Shown: positions 43,457 to 55,529 of the stretch, piece by piece
How the letters are laid out: the number at the start of each line of letters is the position of its first letter
Numbering within the stretch: the first letter of the stretch is position 1
Origin: Aaosphaeria pasadenensis
Taxonomy: Eukaryota; Ascomycota; Dothideomycetes; Pleosporales
Length of the DNA stretch: 64,000 nt
Direction of reading: 5' to 3'
Assembly: GCA_022813625.1 (NCBI GenBank)
Contig: JAKLMB010000016.1
Location: 682,001-746,000, forward strand
Translations under genes and position numbers: made by a program
Notes under the pieces: generated by a model
What the model was told of the DNA's origin: nothing
Seen by the model: the letters and a program-made list of their open reading frames with translations, nothing else
Database searches by the model: none

Positions 43457-45080
43457 GGTATGAAGATTAGAATGTTATACAATATGTGGGATGCACGGGA
43501 ACCTGAGGAGATTGTGCGACGTTGTGGTGGGATGAGGTTGATGGTGTTATTATTTGTTAGTTGGGGTGTTTTTTGGCGGGGCGGGGCGGCAATTGACTGG
43601 CAGGCGGCGGGCCGGCGGTGGTGATGGTGATGATGACGATGATGCAACCACCAACGAAGTGCCATCTAGGCAATTAAATATCTCTTCTAGAAACCCTTGG
43701 AAGTCCGAAGCTGACCCCCAAGTTCACGCATGGGAGTATACTAATTGCCTTTTTCTTTCATGGCCCTCAGGCCACAGTGAATTCACGAGTACGAGTGCAT
43801 ACCTTGATCATAAACAAGGCAACATCACCCACCCATTTTGTGAATTATCATCTGACAATACGAGTATGTATGTACAGGAACAGTCCATAGAATAACTTCC
43901 CGACATTGCAAAGTGCACAACTACAACACATCTACTACACAATCACCTGCCTATTATCTCTTTCTTATTTCCCTACAGTCCGAATAAGCGCAGAGGAGGC
44001 CCGCTACAACCGTTAGATCCCCCCTTTATAAGCTTGCTTGCCCGCGAATCATTCCTGAAACACCGACATTAGAGAGCCTGAAACGCCTTCAGATTGTTCA
44101 TTTCGGCGTCGTATTCGTCTTCTCATTCGTCCACTTCCACTTTCAAGGGATCCCCAAATATCCCAGGAAACAACATCTGTACATTTGGCAACCTCTGGTC
44201 TTCTATGCCTGAACTCTAAACTCTCCTCACATGCGCTTTCGAGTCTTCCAAAACCACCCATCCACGACCTAAGATCCAGCTAACTCGAGCTGAAAACAAA
44301 CGAATACCCCATACAAACACACAAACATACCTAGGTGCCCGTGCTGGTATACACACCCAAAAGCGCTGCGCCTCCAACTCACTCGTCATCCACCCATCGA
44401 GTTACGAGGATTACTCTCGTCCGTCAACCACCACGGATTGTCACGTTCACCACATCTTCACACTCAGAACACGCTTTCGCCAAGGTCCGGGGGCTGATCT
44501 GTGGCGCCCTCCATCTGCTTTCTTTCTCTCTATTAATTACTACGAGGACTCCGTGACTGCTGATCATCGTCTCCATCTCCATTTCCATTCCCATCTTCCC
44601 TGCAACTGCAACTGCAACTGCACTTACACCTGCATTTGTACCTGCACTTGGACTCGGACCGTTTGTTTGCCTTCTCTTATCATCCTTCGGTTGCCTCCAT
44701 CATCGATGCTGCTCTCGTCCTCTCAATAACCCAGTCTGTCCTCATTGCGCCTTTCGTCGCAATCACCCAAGCAACAGCAACTCCTTCAGCTCTTCTACTA
44801 CCTCTTTCTTACTCAACACCTCTTGATCGGTAAGTGTATATTTTCCTTGTTTCCTTTGACTTTCTTCCTACCCTTCCTCTATCAAAACATTTCCAACATC
44901 ATCCACATCTTTTCCTCTGGAGCATCTGAGACCGAATCCCTGTCTCCATTCGGTCTCTGCATTCTTAACGTCCTATTTCCACTGTGGTCTCGCTCCTATA
45001 TTGCCAAACCAGTCGCACCATCGCCTTCATCTTCGCCGAACCTTCGTTCTGCCCACAGTTCTTACAAGGAAATCCTCGCG
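43457..45080. promoter_or_regulatory. Divergent region between DAP1 and the Pmp3-like gene
   Basis: 1.6 kb between opposite start codons. The right part is pyrimidine-rich with a repeated GCAACT (around 44600-44620) and a GTAAGT at 44832, possibly the donor of a leader intron for the Pmp3-like gene. No supported coding frame. Confidence 0.5.
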
Positions 45081-45596
45081 ATGGCCAGTGTGGCAGAAAA
45101 GCCAACACCTCAAGCTCCCTTTGTGGCTCTACCTAGGACTCGGAAATGGACAAAGACTTATCTTCTTCTGCTCGCCATCCTGTGCCCTCCGCTAGCAATA
45201 TATCTCGACGGGGCTTCGTCGACATGTATTATCACCAACGTCATCCTTTGGATCCCCACATGGCTTGTTCCGGGCATAATCCATGCTTGGTTCTACATCT
45301 TGCGTTCACAATATCACCGGAACATCTCACGTCCAGTGCGGTCCCGTTTGTGGGTCCAGAACGATCCCCGGCTTCAAAAAGAGTTTGAGCTACAGGAGAA
45401 TGGACGGCGTCGAACAAATTTGTTCAGCATCACCAATTCTGAGATAAAACCTTTGCCTCCGCCAGGAACAGTTGCACCTACACATCCCACCCGTCACCCA
45501 ACTGAAAACCCCTTCCGGGATCCTCCAACCAGGATTGATCATGCGCCTTCCAAGGATCCTGTGCGTCAAGAAAATACCATGATGAAATCTGAGTGA
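45081..45596 (+). CDS. Pmp3/UPF0057-type membrane protein with long tails
   Basis: A 171-residue single-exon protein. Two hydrophobic helices form the Pmp3 (stress-induced, RCI2) core: TYLLLLAILCPPLAIYLDGA (about 26-45) and ITNVILWIPTWLVPGIIHAWFYI (about 51-73), with the CPPLA and PGIIHAW signatures. Plain Pmp3 has about 55 residues; here a 25-residue N-terminal part and a ~95-residue charged, Pro-rich C-terminal tail are added. Pmp3 proteins sit in the plasma membrane and affect membrane potential and cation tolerance. The frame is open far upstream (to 44745) without a suitable ATG; I take the ATG at 45081 in good context (CGCGATGG). A coiled-coil protein gene follows on the same strand. 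Confidence 0.82.
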   Translation: MASVAEKPTPQAPFVALPRTRKWTKTYLLLLAILCPPLAIYLDGASSTCIITNVILWIPTWLVPGIIHAWFYILRSQYHRNISRPVRSRLWVQNDPRLQKEFELQENGRRRTNLFSITNSEIKPLPPPGTVAPTHPTRHPTENPFRDPPTRIDHAPSKDPVRQENTMMKSE

Positions 45597-45921
45597 TTCC
45601 AATATGGATCTGAGGACGCTGCTCCCTCTATCTTTCTTCGAAAAGACTAAGAGGGCATCTGCCATCATTCAATACACATGGTAGGAAATGAACCAACTGC
45701 CGAGGTCAAGCATCCAAGTCCAAGCAAGCAGATCGAAGAGGACACTGCGTGTCACCAGACGGAATGACAACAATAAGCCAATCAACGACAGCACCAATTA
45801 CACTTCCTTGATGGATGACTGGTTTCGATATGAACACTGGCCACTGCACTTATTTTGCTCGTTTTATATGCGACTGTTCTTAATTGAGGATGCTGTACTA
45901 ATCCGTCTCACTAGATTTAAC
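45597..45921. other. Short intergenic stretch / possible 5' part of the next gene
   Basis: 325 bp. A TACTAAT branch point (about 45897) followed by CACTAG at 45909-45914 looks like a strong 3' splice site, so a leader intron of the next gene probably ends here. The frame of the next gene is also open back to an ATG at 45688. Confidence 0.5.
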
Positions 45922-47863
45922 ATGTGGAAGCGGTTCCAGGGGTATGGGCGGGACAAGGAGAAGCAGATAGGGAACCCTGTGCTTGTTGAAACTACCTACG
46001 ATGAAGATCAACTCAGGCACATCCCGAATGTTTCCGGCTACCAAAATGCCAATCCCCAGCCTAATTATGACTCTTCGCAGTCCCCACCATACGAGTAAGT
46101 ACATATATATTCCCACCCCTTGGCCTGTCAACTGACACTGGATTAGTGGTACATATTCGCCGTCCGACGAACCCGGCTATCGCGCATCAGAAGTCCCTAC
46201 CGTCTCCTCTGTCTACTCACAGCCAGGCTTACCAGAGGAGTATCAGCACGAGACCATTCGTCATCATCTGGGTCACGACATCTCACCCCCTAGCTCACCA
46301 GAGCCTGAACGCGTCCAGAACCCGGATCAACCAAGAAGATTTCGTTCAATGCGCGATGTATCCCCAGTGGACGAGTCTCGCAGTCGGCAAGCACAGCACG
46401 GAGGGAGCAACATTCCCGTACTTCGCAAAGCACCCGCGAAGGTACGAGGCAATGAGCCTGAGCCTTCGGCGCAAAAGTTCTGGGGTGGAAAAGTAGCACC
46501 GAACGATAAGGTTCGGTGGGATGCCTATTCCGGAGAACCCACGTCCAGCACTGCCGGCAGGCCAGGACAGGTCAACCCTGGAGTGTATGCTAAAACGGGA
46601 CTGTCGCCGCCTTCCAAGCAACGGCCCATGGGTTATCAAGTATCCGTGAGTGGGGGACCAGAAACTTCAAGAAGGAATCAATCGCTGTACGAGCGAGCAA
46701 CACGTTTTGGCACACGGCCGCCAGCAGTTGACACGACTGTATCAAAGCCCCGCGAACCGTGGAAGGGAGCGAGTGGACGGGGAGAAATCGTGCAACCTAT
46801 TCGAGATAATCCTGGAAGAAAAGCTTCAGCAGTTATTCAGCGAAAACCAGACCCTCGGAGTGTTGGTTCATCTCCGACGAATGCGCAAGACTCGCTTGCA
46901 GCTGCTTCCGGGCGTAGTCCTGTCCCTGGTGACACCTCATATGTCGCAGGCCCCCTCGAAGAGTATGACACGCATGACAACCCCATAAAACCTACCGTTC
47001 CCCTAAAAGTGGGAGTCAACTCGCCTACCAGTCCGAATAATCCAGCAAATCAAGGTTTCGCATCTCCCGACTCACTGCACGGTGCTGATCCATTGACACC
47101 GATCAATAAACGGACAGGCGCCGCGACAGCGAACCGTCCAGGTGTTTCGGGCACCGACCATACTTATGACTCCCCGACGACGGCAAAGGGCACAACTACG
47201 AGCAATTCCATCGAAAACACTCCACAGTCAGTAGGCGATAAGGATACCGGTCCCGCAAGCCGCTTCAGCTGGACAACGTACAACACGAGCACGACCTATC
47301 AGCATTCTCCACCGCCTTCTCCACCACCACCTGTCCCATCCTTTGCGAAGAATTCTGACCAAGAGCCAATGCCCGCAGCTTCAGCGATCTTGAATCGTCG
47401 CCGCCCGGTCCCGGCGTCTGATAAAACCCCAACTCGCAAACCCATAGGAGGTTCTACCACACAACCTGCGACCATGGCATCGGCAGACCCTCCATCGCCT
47501 CGGCCTTTATCGACAATTTCGACCAGCACGCAGAAGGCTCTACCTCGCCCGCCCACTGAGATTAGCGCCGTCGACCACATCGATACGTTAGAGGCGCAAA
47601 TGGAAGACCTGCGCATTCGGCGTTCGAACGTTCACAGGCTGCTTCAGGATTTGTATAATGCGGCACCACCAAATCCTCTCGTAACGGACTTTAAGCGTAT
47701 GCGAATAGTTGATAAGCGAAAGAAGGACTTTGAGGATGAGCTGGCCGAGATCAAGCGCGAGGAACATGACTTGGGTCTGAAGCTTCACCGAGCGTGGAAG
47801 AAGAGGGAACAGGCGGATCCATCACAGGAGAGTGCACTCTGGGTTCGAAGGGTCACATCGTGA
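45922..47863 (+). CDS. Hypothetical disordered protein with C-terminal coiled coil
   Basis: A 629-residue prediction, exons 45922-46094 and 46147-47863; the 52-nt intron has GTAAGT and restores the frame (PPYD-GTYSPS). I do not recognise the family. The start is taken at MWKRFQGYG because a probable leader intron ends just before it; an ATG at 45688 would add 78 residues. Most of the protein is Ser/Pro/Thr-rich and disordered, with Pro runs (PPPSPPPPVP) and SPT/SPP motifs that suit phosphorylation. The last ~90 residues form a charged coiled coil (IDTLEAQMEDLRIRRSNVHRLL, then DKRKKDFEDELAEIKREEHD). Such a layout is common in cytoskeletal or polarity scaffolds, but no function is claimed. Confidence 0.7.
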
Positions 47864-49490
47864 GAGGATGGACTGGTCGAAAAGATTGAACCAAACTCCG
47901 ATTGATACGGGCGAGGGTTCCTAATACCGCCCGGTTTTCTTTTCCTAGTCCATGTCACATACTATTCCAGACAACCATTGCTGGGCATGGGTTTGAACTG
48001 GCTGCGTCGACCATATTGGAGGAATACCAGTTTCCTTCCTGCGTCTTCTTTTTTCTTGTATCCTCTTTCCCTTCTATCGTAGGCGGTGATGTGCGATTGT
48101 TTTGCGGCGAGATACCAATTCTATACCCCATATACTTTTCTTCTTTCCTCCATCCATTGTACTGAGTGTTCCCTCCTCTTTCTTCTTCTCTTCGTATTCT
48201 ATCCTCCGTACTTCGAGACTGGAAAATGATGTTCACAAAAACAGAGGCCCCGAATACCACGTACCAACAATGCAAAGATCTACAATGAACAAATGGCTGT
48301 TGTGAAAATTTGTTTTTTGTGTTGCCAAAAAAAAAAGAAACCCCATGCGTGAATCTTGAATGTAGAAGCGGTCACAAGCCCTCCTTTTATAGTTACCCCC
48401 CAATAGCACACCCACACACCCTCCCAAACAATAACTATGCAGATCGTCGATCGTCAAAAGGGAAGAAGAGGGGAAAAAAGGCCCGATTGCGCGCGAGCAT
48501 GTGCGAGATATGTACCGCAATGAGTTTAACTATCAAACCATGCAATAACCATTCCGTACATACGTCCAAAAACGTCCTATCGGAGGCGCGCCGACCCGGA
48601 CCCTTTTTCTACCCAAGGCAAGGGGTGGGAGCGGAGATACAAACGCGCGGGAGTGAGTGGATCAAGAAACTCCCACCCCAACCATCTTTTGTTTAATGCC
48701 AAACAACGAGTGGATCTAATGGCGGATGGGTCATTCCGAGGGCTGCTGCTAGGGCACCTACTTGGTTGGGGGCTTTTTTTTTCGATCTTGGTTGAACTTG
48801 AGAAATAGGGAATATTGGCAAATTAGAGCTACAAGTGAATGCCTTATCTATCTGTGCGATCTTCGTGACGTGATGTGATGTGATGTGATGTGACACATGA
48901 GAAGAGAGGAAAAGAGGAGTAAGGAGCTCGTGAGCCGATCGTCCCGTTCATTCATTCAATGCCATAACTGTGCTTCTCTGAGAGCCTCTGGGTATGGATT
49001 TCACCGACCTAGCTTTGTGTTGAACGCTTTCGTCGAGGTTGGTTGAGAGGAGGGTTCTTCTCTGTTGGAAGGGGAAGTGGGGAAAAGAGGGAAGAGGACA
49101 GAGAGAAGGGACTTCTTTTGCTCGAGCCGGAGCCGGTACCAGAGCCGATCGTTTATCACAGTATGGGAATTAGTTGGGACTGATGGGCGCCACACCGAGC
49201 GAGAAGATGCAGGGCAAGATAATGGCATGGTGAGCCATGATTCAGGGCAATCGTTAGATGGGGGACGGCACGGCACGAGAATGCATGGTGGAGGAACGGT
49301 GGGTTTATAGAATTGATTATGTATGTTACTTTAATCCTTCTAGTGACATTTGATTGATCCCTGCCTTGAGTGTCATGATATTAAGTACAGTATGCCTACG
49401 GTACCCTAGCATTCTTGACTAGGTGTAGGTACGAGTATTCTGTCCCCAGATACTGATGGTGGTGGTGAGGAGCGGAACGGTCTATCCGGC
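47864..49490. other. Convergent intergenic region
   Basis: 1.6 kb between the 3' ends of the coiled-coil gene and PRP4. Contains an A10 run (48327-48336), a GTGAT pentamer repeat (about 48869-48892) and short frames without domains. No gene seen. Confidence 0.55.
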
Positions 49491-52052
49491 CTAACGACGA
49501 ACGCCACCTGGGAACGGTCGCTTATGGAGCGAGGGTTTGGCCACCGCCGCCCTAGGCATGAGCGTCTTGTTCATGAAGAACTTGTGGGCAAGTGCATCCT
49601 TCGATTGGATGCGCTTCTCAAAGTTCCAGTTCAGGCATGCGGTTAGCAGATCTGCAAAGTCGTTAAGATCCGCCGTGCTTGGCCCATTGCCAGTGATGCC
49701 CCGGCCCGCATCATGGATCCTCGCCTTGAGTGGACGAGGCGCCATACGATGCTGTTCGATCTTCCGAATGATAGGCTTACAACAAGTTAGCAGATTGTCT
49801 TTCAAGCTGTCAAGCAGGGTACTTACATTGCCAAGCTGATCTACCTCACGACTGATGAATGTGAGAGGGGGACCAGGCTCGAAGTGCTGTCCTGAGAGTT
49901 GACCCTTCTTCAGAAGTTTCTCGCTTGGCCAACCCATGCATTCCATGATTACCTTCACCATCTGATTGTTGGACCGTCCAGGGAAAAGGATCTTGCCAGT
50001 CCACAATTCGTAGATGGTACATCCAATGGCCCACATGTCAATTCCATATCCTATGTCCATGCCGAGAATGATTTCTGGCGATCGATAGAAACGACTCACG
50101 AGATAGGGTGTGGGCTCGTTGTTGTCACGCTTGTCGGCTGCTGTTCCTAAATCGCAAAGCTTCACGGTCTTCTTGTCGAGTGATACGAGAACGTTGTCAG
50201 GTTTGAGATCAGCATGGATGATCTGGCAATCCTGTAGGTGTTTGAGTCCGCTAAACATCTGACGAGCGTATGTCTTGACGGCTTGCAGAGAGAGACCGTG
50301 GCCGCTGGTTTCTTCTTTCAGCAGATCTCTCAAGTTCTTCGACATGTGTTCGAAGACGATGCAGAGGTGACCTTTGTGATCAAACGATCCAAAGAGTCGG
50401 ATGATATGCCTTTTATCATGCGGATCGGCGTCGTTAAGCCGCTGAAGAAAGTCCATCTCCTTCGAACTAGCCTTACGCATCGCATCATTTTTGCGAATGA
50501 TCTTAATAGCAACCAATTCACCTGATTTACCACTGACGTCCTCGGCTTGTGCAACATTGGCAAAGACACCCCGACCGAGGCCCTTTATCATGCGATACCG
50601 ACCCGAGTTTACCAGCTCATTGCTAATGATCTTGTAATAACCCTCGGGGTCGTCCCAGTTGTCCAAGAGTTTTGCATCCAGCACAGTACCTTTAGTGGGA
50701 GCATCAAGTCCGTCGTGCCCCTCGCCATCTTCTTCCTCATCGTCATCATCATCGTCGTCAGAGAATGCGAACATGTCGATTTCCTTTTTCTTCTTCTTGG
50801 CAGGTTTTGCTTTCTCCGATGGAAGGGTGGAAAGTGCGTTGGGATTAGTTTCGTCATACGCGCTTGCAGACATCTCTGATACTTGGGTGCGCTGTTCAGC
50901 CCTTAGGCGATCATCGAGCATATCTTGAGTGGGGTCATAGTTGGAAGCAGATGGGCTATTGGTGGCTGGGCTTGCCCCATTGTTGGCAGCTTCTTGTTTG
51001 TCAATAATCATAACATCCGGCGAGGCAGGCATAGAGTCCATATCCGATAAGCCAGGTGACAGCGGAGGGGGCGAATTCACTGAACTGGTAGGGGCAGCAG
51101 GTGAGCCAATGTTGGGTGTGGTAGCCTCAGAGGCATTCGTTAGTACTGCCTTTTGAAGCAGATTGGGTTCTGCATGTTGCGCTCGCTTCGCTGCCCATCT
51201 TCGTCTCTTCTCTTCCCTCGTTTCGTTGGACGGAGCTACATCTTGTGAAATGGCGGGAGTCAAATCAGGCTCGTCGTCTGCCTCACTTGTCATTTCCACA
51301 TCTGCATGTTTCCTAGCAGCAGAAGGAGCCGCGCCAGGCGATTTGTTATCAGTTCCGAGGTCTGGGGTTTTGGATCGAGAGCTGCGATAGCCGTTGCCGT
51401 TCCTGGAAGCATACTGAGGTTTAGATTGTGTTGGGATGGTCGAGAACTTGGATGTGGCGGTATTTTGATCGTTGGCGGCATAAGATGGGCGGAACGAAGG
51501 ATTATGGCTTGCGCCATTCTCACGGTCTTTATGCAAACTAGGTCGTCGGTCGCGTCTGTTGTCATTTTCGCGGGTGCTGTAGTGCTTATCTCTGTCTGTG
51601 TTATACCGTTTCTCTGGCCTCTCATGTCGATGAGGAGAGGCCTTGCGTTTGTACGAGAACGGGACATTACTTCCACGTCCCTGGCCATCTCTGCCATGTC
51701 TGAAAGGTGAAGGAGAGCGACCATAGCGACCACGACGGTACGGGGAAGGAGACCGATCAGACTTGCGACGATACGGGGAAGGGGATCGATCAGGCTTGCG
51801 ACGATAGGGTGAAGGGGAACGACTTATGTTGCGACGGCCATAACGGACGTCTGATTGGGGGGTCAACAACTGGCAGGTTGTTTTTGGGGAAGTAAGTTTT
51901 AACATACCATCCATATCTGAAGTTCCATCAAGGCCGAATGTACTGTTTGCCTGGTCAACCGTTGATTCGGATGCATTATGAGACGCAGTGTTTGCCTTGT
52001 GCGCAGGTTCGAGAATCTCACCCTCCGATGCGGAGCTCATTGGCGAGGCCAT
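49491..52052 (-). CDS. PRP4: Serine/threonine kinase PRP4, spliceosome-associated
   Basis: An 817-residue prediction with exons 52052-51908, 51850-49827 and 49775-49491. Both introns (57 and 51 nt) are stop-free multiples of three, so the unspliced frame stays open as an 853-residue ORF. Splicing is supported by GTATGT/GTAAGT donors, a TGCTAAC branch point in intron 2 and by the conserved sequence it restores (QLGN-PIIRKIE). The N-terminus is rich in RSPSPYRR repeats (SR-like) and a poly-Asp/Glu tract. The kinase domain (about 470-790) has GLGRGVFANV, VAIKIIRKN, the PRP4-type catalytic loop HADLKPDN (Ala replaces Arg of HRD), CDLGTA for DFG, and SRFYRSPEIILG. PRP4 phosphorylates tri-snRNP proteins for spliceosome activation in the nucleus. 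Confidence 0.9.
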   Translation of the reverse strand: MASPMSSASEGEILEPAHKANTASHNASESTVDQANSTFGLDGTSDMDGMLKLTSPKTTCQLLTPQSDVRYGRRNISRSPSPYRRKPDRSPSPYRRKSDRSPSPYRRGRYGRSPSPFRHGRDGQGRGSNVPFSYKRKASPHRHERPEKRYNTDRDKHYSTRENDNRRDRRPSLHKDRENGASHNPSFRPSYAANDQNTATSKFSTIPTQSKPQYASRNGNGYRSSRSKTPDLGTDNKSPGAAPSAARKHADVEMTSEADDEPDLTPAISQDVAPSNETREEKRRRWAAKRAQHAEPNLLQKAVLTNASEATTPNIGSPAAPTSSVNSPPPLSPGLSDMDSMPASPDVMIIDKQEAANNGASPATNSPSASNYDPTQDMLDDRLRAEQRTQVSEMSASAYDETNPNALSTLPSEKAKPAKKKKKEIDMFAFSDDDDDDDEEEDGEGHDGLDAPTKGTVLDAKLLDNWDDPEGYYKIISNELVNSGRYRMIKGLGRGVFANVAQAEDVSGKSGELVAIKIIRKNDAMRKASSKEMDFLQRLNDADPHDKRHIIRLFGSFDHKGHLCIVFEHMSKNLRDLLKEETSGHGLSLQAVKTYARQMFSGLKHLQDCQIIHADLKPDNVLVSLDKKTVKLCDLGTAADKRDNNEPTPYLVSRFYRSPEIILGMDIGYGIDMWAIGCTIYELWTGKILFPGRSNNQMVKVIMECMGWPSEKLLKKGQLSGQHFEPGPPLTFISREVDQLGNVSTLLDSLKDNLLTCCKPIIRKIEQHRMAPRPLKARIHDAGRGITGNGPSTADLNDFADLLTACLNWNFEKRIQSKDALAHKFFMNKTLMPRAAVAKPSLHKRPFPGGVRR
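51722..51835 (-). repeat. Tandem 33-36-nt repeat encoding RSPSPYRR units
   Basis: Four imperfect units inside PRP4, each starting RSPSPY/F and continuing with an RRKxD or R-H-G-R-type spacer. They code for an SR-like segment that may be a self- or SR-kinase substrate. Confidence 0.7.
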
Positions 52053-52462
52053 GGCGGAATCGTTATACGATCCTTCAGGTGAGATTGTGGCTCCTGCAAT
52101 CGCAAGCGGGGTGTTTGCTGTTAGCGAAGTAATTCAGGTTCGGAGAAGTGATTCTCTTTGCAACTGACTGTTATCTCGTAGGAGAACGGCTCCGTCTGCC
52201 GCACGTCAGAGCGCGTGTGGTAGAAGTGACCGCAAGTGAGACAAGAGCAGCCAACCAACGACGCAGGCGCACAATCTTAGCAAAAGATGGTGCGACTGTG
52301 TGAGGGTGGTTGTGGCTGTTGACTGAGGGGTTCGTGAGGTGAGAGAGAGGTAGCACCTCGTTTGGTGCCAGTCGCGACCGCCGATGCCATCATGAACATT
52401 TTCCCGGGGAGCACGCTAGCGCCTTGGCAACAAATGTCATGTGATGATAAGGATAAGACACT

Positions 52463-52472
52463 GTCACGTGCG
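52463..52472. promoter_or_regulatory. E-box GTCACGTGCG
   Basis: Identical 10-mer to the one at 17223-17232, about 410 bp upstream of PRP4. Cbf1/bHLH-type site by consensus. Confidence 0.35.
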
Positions 52473-53983
52473 TATACTGTGTATCCGTGTATGCATTCGT
52501 CGATTTCGGATCAGCTTCCCATTAGTTCACTACGAGCACTTGCAGGTCAAGTCGGTACCTATCTAGGTGGTTATTGAGATGTACAAACCCATGTCTGTTT
52601 CAGCATGATTTTCTCAATGTTGCTGCTTATTGTCGAAGTGCCTATTCGTTAAACTCATGAATACGATCCAAAGGGTCGGTACTAGCTAGAACACTACCAG
52701 ATTCGTACAGAGTATGCTCATGAGCCGTGAATAGAGACCATCGATTGTATATATGAATGGTCGATAATGTCAATTCATGACACCAGATATGAAGTACAGT
52801 ATGTACATTCTACAAGCACGTCCAGAGTATCGGGTGACCTTTCCCTGCGATTGAATGAACTTTCTGTCGGTCTTCGTCGTTATAACGGCTAAGATACGAG
52901 GGAATTTGAGCTTGAACAAAGAAAGTAGGTAGGAATCTCAAGAAGAGGGCAAGAGGGGTTCACGCACTTTGCATGCAACAGCCTGGCCTAGCACAGATCA
53001 TGAGTAATCACAGTTCACAGCCCTGTTGCCCTGACCGCATGCAATGTAGATCTTTCGTAAAAGAAACAAACCCTCCGATGGCCTCCTCATCGTAGGCGAA
53101 CGAGGCCGCTCCAACCGGAAATCTTCGGTATCGCAGGAGATCATATACCATGGGTGACACAACCCTGGCTGGCAATCCGGAACGGCTCCACTTTAGCGAC
53201 TTCATGTGATGCTTGTACTGTGAGAAATTCATGAGAGGACATGGAATGTAATTCCCTATATCGCTGTCACGATTTAGGGGATCATGTTATTCCCAGCCGC
53301 CATTGATCACATCCAAACCAACAATAACATAACTACGAAAAGCTAAAAGAGCCGATGAATTTCGGATGGGTTACCGTCACCAGCGTTCGCCCGAAGCCAC
53401 GTCCCAACGATTTTCAACGACTTTAACCCTGGAACATTTGGCGGAGTAGTGGCAATGCAACTGCAGGAGGCTGTAGCTCAGGGCAAGCCCACTTTTTGGC
53501 GATCACGGTCCATCGCATTGAACGTGCCGAGTTGCTAGACCTTGTACTAGCAACGGGAGCCTGAAGAGTGTTGCCATTTATTCCATATCACACTTCAGCG
53601 CCTCTTCGTATCGTACCACAATGGGCCAAACCCTTGTGAGAAGGAGATCATTGACAAAACAAGAAACAATCTAACACGTTGCGTTCGGCTATATGGACAT
53701 GCCTATGCAGCCGAGTCTTTCCCAAACATTTCAACCATGGTCATAGTAAGGAGTAAAGGTGGGGCATGAAGAGCAAACCGTTACATTCTTGACAGAAAGG
53801 AGAACTTGAGGCTCCACTGGGGCACATACCAATGATGAAGAGTCCCATTCGATACTACCAGGCCGCATGGCTCGTGATTCATAGCGGTACGGTACTGACA
53901 CTACTACATACTCGTAAGAGATGCCAAAACCACATTGAGCATTGAGGGAACAATGCCATCGTGACTCGTTGTCACTGACATTT

Positions 53984-54007
53984 GATGATGATGATGATGA
54001 TGATGAT
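53984..54007. repeat. GAT x8 microsatellite
   Basis: Eight perfect trinucleotide units in non-coding sequence. Confidence 0.85.
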
Positions 54008-55082
54008 TTACATTCGAGACAGCATCAACTGTTGCTATGTCAGGTTCTGGACCCTTGGAGGCTACAATGGCGAAGCATGTGAATCCAATCATTGGAGAGA
54101 GATGTCTACAGACAAGCCTTTTGCTAGAGCGATCGCCAGGGTAGTCGCAGGCTGGTGGAGCTCGTCTCGCGTCGGATGGGGGTGCCAGATATCCGGGATC
54201 ACGGTGCAGCAGACGGTCGGCCGTTGTGATTCCCAACTCATCGGAGCGGGGATTTCATAGAACTCGAGGCACGTGCTTCGACTCCGAGGGCTTGATAGAC
54301 ATGGTGGGAGGTGACTATGGGCGTAAAACATAACCGGTTTAGGTTTGATGAGTTCTGTACCCTGGTTCAGAGGCTGTTTATGGGAAGCGTTCTACTTGCT
54401 CAGACATAAACCATGCTCAGCCACTTTGGCCCAAGATCTGTAGTCTTGAAAGAGGGGACTTCAGAGATCTCCATCGAATTTAGTCTCTCGGCATATTGCA
54501 ACCACAGCATCGACTCACTCGCGGAATCAAGGTTGCGAGACAAGACGGCAGACCAATGGAGGTTAACTGCTCGGCCTGGTGTGATTATTGCAGGTCGCCA
54601 GTCCAGTCAAAATGCAGCGTCGTCATAGCTGTAATAGTTCATATGGCCAACTTCACGGTGGAAGCGGAGACCCTCATCTAAAGATAGTCTAGCTCGTGTT
54701 TAGCTTATCATTGTCCGTATGCGATTCGACGAAAGGGCATGGCGCTGGAATAGAGTTGACGAAGTGCTGCGGGGAAAGCTATACTAGCTAAACAGAACTT
54801 TGTGTCCTCAACCCATAGGGCCCGTGAACGGAACCAAACTACATCAACAAGGTGGAAATGCGCAATGTGGAATCATCGCGAGCCCCCGTCGGATCCCTTG
54901 CGTATTTCTCAAGGAGCTGCTTAACCCCTGCAACTATTCCATCGAGCAAACGGTTCATTGTAATTGTATCTATATCTGTTGCTATTTGCTGTTAACAGTT
55001 GATCTCCAGTCCCGAAAATACAAAGTTTTCACCGTCGATCAATCTGTCACTAGCCCTTCAAAGCAGCCGTGCTACAAGGGCC

Positions 55083-55121
55083 TATTCGGCGGTAGGATAT
55101 TCGGCGGTAGGATATTCGGCG
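55083..55121. repeat. 15-nt tandem repeat, 2.6 copies
   Basis: Unit TATTCGGCGGTAGGA, two perfect copies plus nine bases of a third. It lies in the gene-poor region and is not in a supported reading frame. Confidence 0.8.
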
Positions 55122-55529
55122 TATTGGCAGCAGCGACGCGTTCAACTACTGGGCATAGTGGCCCATTCAGTCTTCAATTCGCGTACTCTCGAGGGTCCAC
55201 CCTGAACGATAATCCCCTCCAGGTACGGCACACAAATTAGGGCCTAACCAATAATTGTACGTCAGTTGAGGATAGACCTGCTCATTGAGGTCAAGTTTCA
55301 GTCCAGTATGCGATCCGACCCAAACCCTCACAAGCCGAGGGACGATGCTGCTGCTAGGGCAGCGGTTTTTTGAGTTTTCCTACCATGCCACCTGCGCAAG
55401 TCTAACAGAAACCCTCATAGATTGTTTGGGTAATCCGAAGAACCACCTGACACAATGTTTGCAATCTCCCGGCTGTTAGGTGCAGTTGGAACGACGGGAG
55501 ATGTGCAGATGGCGTTCGACCGTTAGTCA

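Noticed and set aside
48869..48895. GTGAT pentamer run considered as CRISPR- or satellite-like
   Set aside because: A simple microsatellite of a few units; no spacers, and CRISPR is not expected in a fungal genome.
53465..53500. Another tRNA A-box-like string (CTGTAGCTCAGGGC)
   Set aside because: No cloverleaf could be folded by eye and no B-box follows.
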